Assembly: GCA_948623715.1 (NCBI GenBank)
Contig: CAPHDI010000012.1
Coordinates: 1 to 33,689, forward strand
Length of the DNA: 33,689 nt
Direction: 5' to 3'
Source: an uncultured Candidatus Saccharibacteria bacterium
GTDB taxonomy: Bacteria > Patescibacteriota > Saccharimonadia > Saccharimonadales > Saccharimonadaceae
The notes beneath the pieces are model-generated. The model made no database searches. It was not told the origin of the DNA and was given only the letters and a program-made list of their open reading frames with translations. The translations under genes and the position numbers were made by a program. Of this stretch, positions 7,602 through 14,054 are shown piece after piece; the stretch's first letter is position 1, and each line of letters opens with the position of its first letter.

Positions 7602-8348
7602 ATGCTGCAATTTTTCCTCGATCACTCCGTGCTCCTCGTCCTCTGCTCTGTCCTCGCGGTCTCTCTTGTCGTTCTGGCCTACAACCTCTTGGGAGGCGGC
7701 CGGCTTGTCGAGCTTCATGTCCACAGCCTCCTCTCAGACCGCTATTTTTGCGGCTATCCGCTCGACGAGGTTGACGAGCGGCGGCTCCTGCCGAAGCTGG
7801 AGGTGTATCTTGGCCGAGAGATCTGCGACTCCGCCGCCGCACTCACTATGCTCGCCTTCCGCCCGAACCGCACTTCGCGCATTGTCTCTACGGTCATGTC
7901 CGACGACCAGCCCGCGAGTTGCTATCGCGCCTGGGTCGAGTTTCGCTTTTTCGGCCGCTGGTACGCTTTCGACCCAGGCCTGGCCGAGGAGTCACTTATG
8001 CCCCTCAGTGAGCACGCCTTCGCTACCACCTCGTCGACTCATACCTATGGCTACCATGAGTTCTGGTCGCTCCCCGCGCCAGGGCAGTTTTATGAGAAGA
8101 TGTCGTCTCCTGAGACCTCCTATCTTCTCTGTGAGCTGTTTGATTTTGGCGGGAATAATGGTGATTCGCTCCAGCTCGCTGCCGACGCCGGCCGCGAATT
8201 TCGGACGCTTTGGCTGGTCGGCGACCGCCCGGTCAGTGCCGAGATTGTCGGCCATTTTATGCGCACCAGTAGATACTGCGCACCGTCCCAGGACGCCGTC
8301 CTCCGCGCTCTGACTGGCCGCGCCTACCATGCCCGCATCCCCGAGTAG
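7602..8348 (+). CDS. Membrane-anchored transglutaminase-like protein lacking the catalytic His
   Basis: A 248-aa protein with an N-terminal hydrophobic segment (about residues 3-28) followed by a domain that fits the transglutaminase-like fold. C75 in ICDSAAALTMLAFR aligns with the nucleophile helix, then R-x-V, then CYRAWVEF-x(3)-GRWYAFDP. The usual His of H-A-W-V-E is Arg109 here, while Asp124 of the DP motif is kept at the usual 15-residue distance. The catalytic triad is thus C-R-D, suggesting a non-catalytic or altered domain. The start at 7602 is preferred because AGAAAGAAGG lies 8 nt upstream; a TTG at 7554 and an ATG at 7572 are in frame. No partner gene is evident. Family assignment is by motif pattern and moderate. 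Confidence 0.55.
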   Translation: MLQFFLDHSVLLVLCSVLAVSLVVLAYNLLGGGRLVELHVHSLLSDRYFCGYPLDEVDERRLLPKLEVYLGREICDSAAALTMLAFRPNRTSRIVSTVMSDDQPASCYRAWVEFRFFGRWYAFDPGLAEESLMPLSEHAFATTSSTHTYGYHEFWSLPAPGQFYEKMSSPETSYLLCELFDFGGNNGDSLQLAADAGREFRTLWLVGDRPVSAEIVGHFMRTSRYCAPSQDAVLRALTGRAYHARIPE

Positions 8349-8375
8349 CTGCCTGTATCGGCCGCATGACCTTCT

Positions 8376-8396
8376 CCCCGCTCCGGCGGGGATTTT
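8376..8396 (+). terminator. Intrinsic terminator
   Basis: CCCCGC (8376-8381), loop TCCG, GCGGGG (8386-8391) followed by ATTTT, just after the stop of the transglutaminase-like gene. Confidence 0.75.
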
Positions 8397-8415
8397 CTTG
8401 TTCGCGAATCTATAT

Positions 8416-8421
8416 TATAAT
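8416..8421 (+). promoter_or_regulatory. tatD -10 box, leaderless start
   Basis: TATAAT ends 6 nt before the ATG at 8428, so the predicted transcript start coincides with the start codon. No Shine-Dalgarno is present. No good -35 is visible. Confidence 0.6.
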
Positions 8422-8427
8422 ATATCT

Positions 8428-9207
8428 ATGTCTTATCATTATCTCATCGACACTCACTGCCATCTCCATGATCAGGAATTTTTCACGCCCGAGCAAGCGG
8501 AGGCTATCCTTAAGGAGGCTACCGAACGTAATGTTCGCGAAATCATCGTCATCGGTACCGATCCCGACGACTCCGCTGCCGCCTCGAAATTCGCCTCCGC
8601 GCACGATAATGTCTACTGGACTTACGGCATCCACCCTGAGCATGCCAGCGACTGGCGTCAAGATGAGAGTGATGAGCTTCTTCAGGATTCTTCGGAGCTT
8701 CTCGTTGCCATCGGCGAGATCGGCCTCGATTATCATTATGACGGCTACGACCGTGGCGCCCAGATTAAGCTTTTCGAGCGTATGCTTCAGCTCGCTCTTG
8801 ACCTCCATCTCCCCGTCTCGCTCCATATTCGCGAAGCCTTCGCCGATGCCTGGCCTGTCCTTGACAATTTTCCTGGCATCACTGGCGTCGTCCATAGCTT
8901 CACCGGCAGTAAGCAAGAACTGAAGCGTGCTCTCGACCGCGGCTTCTATATCGGCGTCAACGGTCTCGCGACTTATACTACGCCGCCTTTACCCCCTCTC
9001 GAAAAGATGTTATTAGAAACCGACGCCCCCTTCTTGACGCCAGTACCTTTCCGTGGTACAATAAATAAACCAGGATATGTCAGCAATATCGCCGCATATC
9101 TCGCGGGAAAATTGGGTGTGGCAGAAGAAATCTTAGTGGAGCAAACTACTAAAAATGCGAGACAACTTTTCAACCTCAGAGACCCCCTCTCTAGCGCCGG
9201 CTTATGA
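8428..9207 (+). CDS. tatD: TatD family metal-dependent DNase
   Basis: A 259-aa protein of the TatD hydrolase family (TIM-barrel, amidohydrolase superfamily), typical length. Metal ligands are visible: H-C-H in DTHCHLHD near the N-terminus, Glu in GEIGLDYHY, His in SLHIREA, His in GVVHSFTGS, and Asp in LLETDAPFLTP. Members act as 3'-5' exonucleases on DNA or RNA. The start at 8428 (MSYHYLIDTHCHLH) is chosen because the -10 box ends 6 nt upstream and a terminator lies in the 33 codons that would precede it. It ends with TGA and is followed by an independently promoted gene. Confidence 0.9.
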   Translation: MSYHYLIDTHCHLHDQEFFTPEQAEAILKEATERNVREIIVIGTDPDDSAAASKFASAHDNVYWTYGIHPEHASDWRQDESDELLQDSSELLVAIGEIGLDYHYDGYDRGAQIKLFERMLQLALDLHLPVSLHIREAFADAWPVLDNFPGITGVVHSFTGSKQELKRALDRGFYIGVNGLATYTTPPLPPLEKMLLETDAPFLTPVPFRGTINKPGYVSNIAAYLAGKLGVAEEILVEQTTKNARQLFNLRDPLSSAGL

Positions 9208-9235
9208 TTATAATACCGTCGCCTCTTTTGAAGTA

Positions 9236-9241
9236 TATAAT
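9236..9241 (+). promoter_or_regulatory. -10 box of the 9274 gene
   Basis: TATAAT 32 nt before the start; a second TATAAT lies at 9209-9214. AAAGGAG at about 9259-9265 precedes the ATG by a normal distance. Confidence 0.5.
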
Positions 9242-9273
9242 GAAATCATGAGCATTGCAAAGGAGATTGAGCT

Positions 9274-9855
9274 ATGCCGTGCGTCTGTTTAGCCCATACT
9301 TTCGCTCAATGGAAAAGAGTAAAAGCACTAAAGCTCGCCGAACGCAAGGCTGAGCGTATCGAGCCTGACATGACCGTCGCCGAGCGGGGAATCTTCTCTC
9401 CGGCGAAGGAGGGGCATATCTGGCGCGTTCCGCATGCTCGTGTCCCGCGTCCGTCTCGTCCCGAAGTGCCTTATATGAACGACGCTCCCCGGATTACCCG
9501 TCGTCCCTCCGCCCGCCTTACTCGTGCCGACCTCCTCAACGCCGAGTCGAAGCTCGGTAGTACGATTTTTGGCCCGATTCCTGAGGGTCACCGCCGCGAA
9601 TTTTTCCATGACCGTAATAATATCTGGATCTGGCACGAAGACTGGTATGATGGTCGCCGCAACCCTCGCCAGATGACTGTCCGCTACGAAGTCCGCACTT
9701 CCGGAATTTATAAAAAGGTCTCTACCGGCCACTATCTGAAGCTCGAAGGTGAGGAGCTAGAGAACTTCCGTAAGGCTACCCGTGCCTACCTCCATCTTAT
9801 TAAGAAGAATTTATATAATAAACCGCAAAATACGTCTACATCTGCTACCAGATAG
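9274..9855 (+). CDS. Conserved-looking basic protein of unknown function
   Basis: A 193-aa cytoplasmic protein with no signal or membrane segment. The N-terminal half is basic and Pro/Arg-rich (residues about 10-95); the C-terminal half contains a compact aromatic-rich domain: RREFF-x-D, IWIWHEDWYD, VRYEVRTSGIYKK, then LEGEELENFRKATRAYL. I have the impression of similar C-terminal domains in other Saccharibacteria hypothetical proteins, but cannot verify that here. The strong AAAGGAG site and TATAAT support expression. It stands alone between tatD and a separately promoted gene. The short Lys/Asn-rich tail is probably disordered. Confidence 0.6.
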   Translation: MPCVCLAHTFAQWKRVKALKLAERKAERIEPDMTVAERGIFSPAKEGHIWRVPHARVPRPSRPEVPYMNDAPRITRRPSARLTRADLLNAESKLGSTIFGPIPEGHRREFFHDRNNIWIWHEDWYDGRRNPRQMTVRYEVRTSGIYKKVSTGHYLKLEGEELENFRKATRAYLHLIKKNLYNKPQNTSTSATR

Positions 9856-9874
9856 CAAAGTTACCATAAAAGTA

Positions 9875-9903
9875 TTGACAAAACCGATAAAGTGTGATAC
9901 AAT
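9875..9903 (+). promoter_or_regulatory. Strong consensus promoter of the 10007 gene
   Basis: TTGACA (9875-9880), 17-nt spacer, TACAAT (9898-9903). The transcript would start near 9910 with a 5'-terminal hairpin (AGGCA...TGCCT) and a leader of about 97 nt before the GGAGGG Shine-Dalgarno. Confidence 0.8.
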
Positions 9904-10006
9904 GGAAGCATAGGCATGGATTTTGGTGCCTAAATTTCCGACCGCCGTCCTTAATACACCTACCGTAACGTCCGTAAACCCAAAATTGCACATTGGAGGG
10001 AGTAAA

Positions 10007-10459
10007 ATGTTGGAAAGAATCCAGCGTATCCGGAGGTTTTTCACCGGAATCAGCGACTGGGCCTACTGTATGGTCCACAGCGAGATCTACCGCCAGAACT
10101 TCGGCGCCGAGCTCGGCGCCAGCCTTCGCGGCAACAAGCACCGCAAGATGTTTTTTACTACGATCTTCTTCGGCATCCTGACGGTAATTGCCTTGATCCA
10201 CTTCGGCAACGTCCTCGCTGAGCAGAGGCACTGGCTGGCGATGTTGGTCCCGAGGGTGCTTGGCCTCGCCGGCGTCGCCATCTTCGGCTTCTTCTTCTGC
10301 AGTGGCGTCAGCCATCTGCGCAAGCCCTTCCGCGAAGCCCACGAGGCCTGCATCCGCCTGCATCGTCAGGATCAGGAGTCGCAGACCCTTGTCAGTGAGC
10401 TCCTCGCCGATCTGGAAGCCACTCGTACCGAGAACGCTCGCCGCCGCAACGGGTCCTAA
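10007..10459 (+). CDS. Small membrane protein, two transmembrane helices and a C-terminal charged helix
   Basis: A 150-aa protein with hydrophobic segments at about residues 46-68 and 79-106, a basic N-terminus and a C-terminal charged helix (HRQDQESQTLVSELLADLEA) that may form a coiled coil. No family is recognised. The start at 10007 has GGAGGG 6-7 nt upstream, whereas the longer frame from 9923 lies in the leader. Its coding sequence favours CTG, GAG and CGG codons more than tatD or typA, a style shared with the genes at 19712, 31133 and 31673. It has its own consensus promoter and terminator. Confidence 0.65.
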   Translation: MLERIQRIRRFFTGISDWAYCMVHSEIYRQNFGAELGASLRGNKHRKMFFTTIFFGILTVIALIHFGNVLAEQRHWLAMLVPRVLGLAGVAIFGFFFCSGVSHLRKPFREAHEACIRLHRQDQESQTLVSELLADLEATRTENARRRNGS

Positions 10460-10533
10460 CCTCAGCTTCGTCGGCAACGCTTCTGACCTTGACCGCTCGA
10501 CCTTGCATCCCAGATTTCCCAACTTACCCCCGC

Positions 10534-10557
10534 GCCGCCCATATAGGGCGGCTTTTC
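10534..10557 (+). terminator. Intrinsic terminator
   Basis: GCCGCCC (10534-10540), loop ATATA, GGGCGGC (10546-10552), then TTTTCTT. Confidence 0.85.
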
Positions 10558-10612
10558 TTATGCGACCTATAAAATTTATGGTATTTTTACGCGAATTTTC
10601 TGAAAAGTATGG

Positions 10613-10806
10613 TACAATAAAACTGTTCAGTCATTTATCGGATGTTTTTAATACGAAAACATCGTTATTTAGCAAAATAACAAAATATTTTGTTATCTTC
10701 AGTGTGTGAATGGCATCATGAGGTGCTACCTAAACGCTGAAGATTCCGCAATTTTGCGAAAAACGATGCCGATAGATGGCTGAACACCCTCGTGGTGCCA
10801 TTTTTG
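10613..10806 (+). ncRNA. Candidate structured RNA (leader or small RNA), unknown type
   Basis: The 460-bp gap between two genes (10460-10922) contains an extended -10 (TGGTACAAT ending 10618) followed by dense structure. GATGTTTT (10641-10648) pairs with 10656-10663. GTTATTT (10664-10670) pairs with 10675-10681, which competes with a 20-nt perfect palindrome at 10677-10696. CTTCAGTG (10697-10704) pairs with 10735-10742. A 14-bp stem with G-U pairs and one bulge (10712-10725 with 10785-10799) interleaves with that and is followed by ATTTTT. The overlapping alternatives resemble a regulatory leader or a pseudoknotted RNA ending in a terminator. I could not match it to a known riboswitch, 6S, SRP, tmRNA or RNase P RNA. 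Confidence 0.4.
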
Positions 10807-10922
10807 TATTATGCATGTTTGTCTACCTGTATGCATAAGTTATATAACCTAGCCAGTTATAGACCGTTTACAAAAATATTCCTCCACGAGAACCTACAAT
10901 ACATACGCCAAAGGAGGGCATA

Positions 10923-12224
10923 ATGCTAAAAATAAAGAAAACTAAACCTTATCAACATAATAGTTCTGTACATATAATAATATGTGCTATAGCTCTTATT
11001 TGTGGTATTGTGCCATCCTTAGTGTTACTTACTTATTATAATCCATACACAGAATCTACTTATGCTGCAGAAACTGACACCAGAACTCTTTCCGATATTT
11101 CTACTATGCAAGAAATGACTACGGATATCTGTACTAATTCTAAAAAGTATGAAACTAACACTCTTCGCGACACTCGTGATAATAACGAGTATACCGTCAC
11201 TAAACTTGATGACAATAATTGCTGGATGACGCAAAACTTACGTATCGTAGATAAAGAAATCACTCCCGAAGATTCTGATGTCGCAGAAAGTTACACGATC
11301 CCAGCATCAAGCACTAAGTGGAGTGATACTGACAATACGGAAGCTGGTTTAGCTCAAAATGTGTACTACGGCGACGAAATTATGGGGGCATATTATTCTT
11401 GGTGTGCAGCTACGGCTGGGAGCTGTACTATTAATGGTGCTAATTATAGCGTTTGTCCTAAAGGCTGGATTCTACCAAATCAAAATGCCTTTGCCACGCT
11501 CTTCAGTGCAGCGAATATTGCGGATGATCTCGGGGGTAGCGAAAAAATCCAAAATTCGCCATATAATTTTACTCTAGCCGGTATTGTTGGGCTAAACGGA
11601 GCGCTACCTACTGTTGGCGGAGATGGCCATTATTGGACGCGTAGCAGCGATACTGGTGTCAACGTAGACATCAATGCAACGCGTCTAAATATCTCTAAAA
11701 CAAGAGTCTATATTGATAACTACCGCAGATATATGGGTATATCTGTGCGATGTCTTGCGCCGGGATATTCCCAATCCGACTCTACTGTCTCCGTCACTGT
11801 CCCTAAAGTCCTTTCTATTGATGCTATTAGTGATAATCTAGTATTAGAAGCAGATCCTAACTTAATTACTAAAGGTAATATATCAGCCACTATTTCTGCT
11901 AATACTACTTATTCCGTACAACTTAGTGCTGAGAAAACATCACTAACTAATTCTCAAAACCCAGAAGATACAGAAATAACTAATACCAACTCCATTCCCG
12001 CTTCCTCTAATATCCAAGCTAAGACTAATGCCTGGGGCATCCTCAACTCCGACAATATTACTTATTCCGCTATAACTTCTACACCAACAACTTACCATAA
12101 TACTGAAACCGCAAACGAAGATTCTTCCAGAACCCATACCTTCACCCTCGGCGTATCCGTTTCCCCAACCCTCCCGGCCGGTGAATATTCTACGACTGTG
12201 ACGATTACGGCGGTGAATAACTAA
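10923..12224 (+). CDS. Hybrid surface protein: FISUMP domain fused to a WxL-like beta domain
   Basis: A 433-aa protein. Basic N-terminus and a hydrophobic segment (residues about 16-42) ending STYAAE act as a signal or anchor. A linker RTLSDISTMQEM leads into one FISUMP domain (about 70-280: DTRDNNEYTV, CWMTQNL, GAYYSWCAATAG, VCPKGW, VRCLAPG). The C-terminal 145 residues repeat the small secreted protein family of 1655-5388: VSVTVPKVLSID, GNISATISANTTYSVQL, SIPASS, NAWGIL, LGVSVSP, and the end GEYSTTVTITAVNN. This fusion links the two protein types directly. A strong AAAGGAGG lies 5 nt before the ATG. It is followed by the second conserved-apex hairpin, and convergent to the MMPL operon. Confidence 0.85.
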   Translation: MLKIKKTKPYQHNSSVHIIICAIALICGIVPSLVLLTYYNPYTESTYAAETDTRTLSDISTMQEMTTDICTNSKKYETNTLRDTRDNNEYTVTKLDDNNCWMTQNLRIVDKEITPEDSDVAESYTIPASSTKWSDTDNTEAGLAQNVYYGDEIMGAYYSWCAATAGSCTINGANYSVCPKGWILPNQNAFATLFSAANIADDLGGSEKIQNSPYNFTLAGIVGLNGALPTVGGDGHYWTRSSDTGVNVDINATRLNISKTRVYIDNYRRYMGISVRCLAPGYSQSDSTVSVTVPKVLSIDAISDNLVLEADPNLITKGNISATISANTTYSVQLSAEKTSLTNSQNPEDTEITNTNSIPASSNIQAKTNAWGILNSDNITYSAITSTPTTYHNTETANEDSSRTHTFTLGVSVSPTLPAGEYSTTVTITAVNN

Positions 12225-12235
12225 TACGGAAAATT

Positions 12236-12337
12236 AAGAAGCAGAGACAGTAAACCTCTTTTCGAAGGACATAAAGACTTGGCCTGAGCGGCCCGGAGCG
12301 GTCCGACGAAAAGATGGTTTGCTGACTCTGTCTTCTT
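12236..12337 (+). repeat. Conserved-apex hairpin element, copy 2
   Basis: A long imperfect stem with paired blocks AAGAAG/CTTCTT, AGAG/CTCT, AAACC/GGTTT, CTTTTCG/CGAAAAG and GGAC/GTCC separated by small bulges, capped by a 30-nt apex at 12271-12300. Apex plus closing base pairs (12267-12304) match 7433-7470 at 37 of 38 positions; only one A/G differs. It begins 11 bp after the FISUMP hybrid stop, between convergent genes. A short T run follows the stem, so termination is possible for this copy. Confidence 0.75.
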
Positions 12338-12358
12338 TTATGGCGAAGTTCGAGGACC

Positions 12359-14053
12359 CTACTTCCGCTTCTTCCCGTCGATCATCAATACAAACTTCGT
12401 CTCTCCGTCCGCCCCTTCTGGCAGCCCCGCATACGACTTATATTGATCGGCGAGTTCCGCAAGTCGCTCCAGCTTATTCGCCGTGCCTTTTACTTTATTA
12501 TTCACGAAATCATTCAGCGTCTGGATCCCCTCGCGGTCAAACTTCTGCATCCCCGCCGTCAGCTCATCCGCCCCCGCGAGTAGCTCATCAATTCCGCTAA
12601 TCATGCTATCCATGACAGTTACTAACTTTTCGCTTACGCCCTTCGCCAGGGAATCAGCGACTTGTGTCGCGACACTACGCGCAGTTTCCGCCGCGGTCGT
12701 CCCCGCTACGTCTCGCATTGCGCTATAGGTACTCTGGAATAGTTTTTCCTCGATTGCGTCCGTGTCGAAGCTCGCACTTAACCCTCCAAGCGTCTGCTCG
12801 ACTGGAGCCATCGTCTCGCCGACGATCCCGCTTACTAGCTCAGTATATTCTTTTTGCTTCGCCTGAATCGTCATAATGTCTGCACAGATCGGGTCTCCCG
12901 CCGCACACTTTTCTGTCGCCGTACCGTCCTGAATCGCTCCGTATGCCGGCATTAGCTCCGGATTTTCGCTGAGATATTTCGTCATCAGCTGCGTGACATA
13001 TTTCGTACCGACTTTTTGTGATGATTGCTGTAGAGAATTTGCAATTCCGTCCGCGTCGATTCCGCCAGCCATCCCCGCAACTTGCTTATGAATCTGCGCG
13101 CGAATCGTGCTTTGCTGTGCAGCGACTTGTTTTCGCGCAGTTGCCGCTGCGGTCTCGGAGATTTTATTTAGCGTCGCCTCGTCGAGTAGGCTTCCCATGT
13201 TTGCCAGCTGCCCTCGCGCTCCGACCACTGTTTCGCGCAGTTTTGCGATTCCGTCGCGCAGCGCATTCGTCCCCTCGACCAATGCTCGGCTTCCGTCCGA
13301 TAACTCATCTGCGCCCGCATACAATCCGTCCAGCTCGGAGAAGATTTTTAAGTCGTTGCTATCGAGCACCTTTGGCGTGACGACACTGTAGATGTCCATG
13401 AGCTCGAAGTTTTCCGTCTCGTATTTTATCACGACGTCATCGAGACTTTTTAGCTCATCTAGTTTTAGGCTATCGTACAGCCCTGGTGCCGCCAGTGCTG
13501 TCACTGCGATCGTCCGGCCATTACTAATCGCCTTGCCGTTTGAGACTTCGACGTTTCGCGTCTGCTCTTCTGGTAGAGTCGTCGCCACTGCCGCTACGAA
13601 CGGCGTATAGAGATCTCCTACTTTCGAACTATTCGTATAATGCAGCCGGATTTCTACTTTGCCGCTTTTTCCGAGCATCTCCTCTAGTGACTTTTCTTCG
13701 CCATTGAGATAATAAGTCACCTCTACCGCGACCGGCAGTTCTTCCTTCGCTTCGCCGCTATAATATATATCTTTACCCTGCGCGTCCCAGACCAGATTAT
13801 TATTCTCTAATACGAAGCCTTCGAACCCATTCAGATTTTCCACGTTCATGAGTGCATTTGGCGCTACTAGCTTTCCCATTTTCTCATCATTGAGCAAATG
13901 CTCTGTCACCGACAGATAATCCACCTGCCCATCGGACTTTAATTTCGCATAGACCGTCTCGTCTTGCGTTAATGCGAATGCGCTACATGGCATCAAAGTT
14001 AGCGCCAATACGCTTAGCCCGCATACCGTATTTTGTAAAACTTTTTTCTTCAT
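12359..14053 (-). CDS. YhgE/Pip-like secreted partner of the MMPL transporter
   Basis: A 564-aa protein with a signal peptide (about residues 1-27, ending AFA), a beta-rich N-terminal half (about 30-235), and a mainly alpha-helical half with repeated heptad motifs typical of YhgE/Pip proteins: GLYAGADELSDGSRALVEGT and, near the end, GIDELLAGADELTAGMQKFD. No C-terminal transmembrane helices are present, unlike full YhgE/Pip proteins; it ends in a basic KKRK. The start overlaps its ribosome site with the MMPL stop (AAAGGAG within the end of the upstream gene), so translation is coupled. It probably works with the MMPL protein as a periplasmic or surface accessory; substrate unknown. Confidence 0.65.
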   Translation of the reverse strand: MKKKVLQNTVCGLSVLALTLMPCSAFALTQDETVYAKLKSDGQVDYLSVTEHLLNDEKMGKLVAPNALMNVENLNGFEGFVLENNNLVWDAQGKDIYYSGEAKEELPVAVEVTYYLNGEEKSLEEMLGKSGKVEIRLHYTNSSKVGDLYTPFVAAVATTLPEEQTRNVEVSNGKAISNGRTIAVTALAAPGLYDSLKLDELKSLDDVVIKYETENFELMDIYSVVTPKVLDSNDLKIFSELDGLYAGADELSDGSRALVEGTNALRDGIAKLRETVVGARGQLANMGSLLDEATLNKISETAAATARKQVAAQQSTIRAQIHKQVAGMAGGIDADGIANSLQQSSQKVGTKYVTQLMTKYLSENPELMPAYGAIQDGTATEKCAAGDPICADIMTIQAKQKEYTELVSGIVGETMAPVEQTLGGLSASFDTDAIEEKLFQSTYSAMRDVAGTTAAETARSVATQVADSLAKGVSEKLVTVMDSMISGIDELLAGADELTAGMQKFDREGIQTLNDFVNNKVKGTANKLERLAELADQYKSYAGLPEGADGETKFVLMIDGKKRK

Positions 14054-14054
14054 A

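Noticed and set aside
10697..10800. Resemblance to fluoride or cyclic-di-GMP riboswitches (AAACGCTGAAGA, CCGATAGATGG)
   Set aside because: The obligatory core sequences of those riboswitches are absent; only short pieces resemble them.
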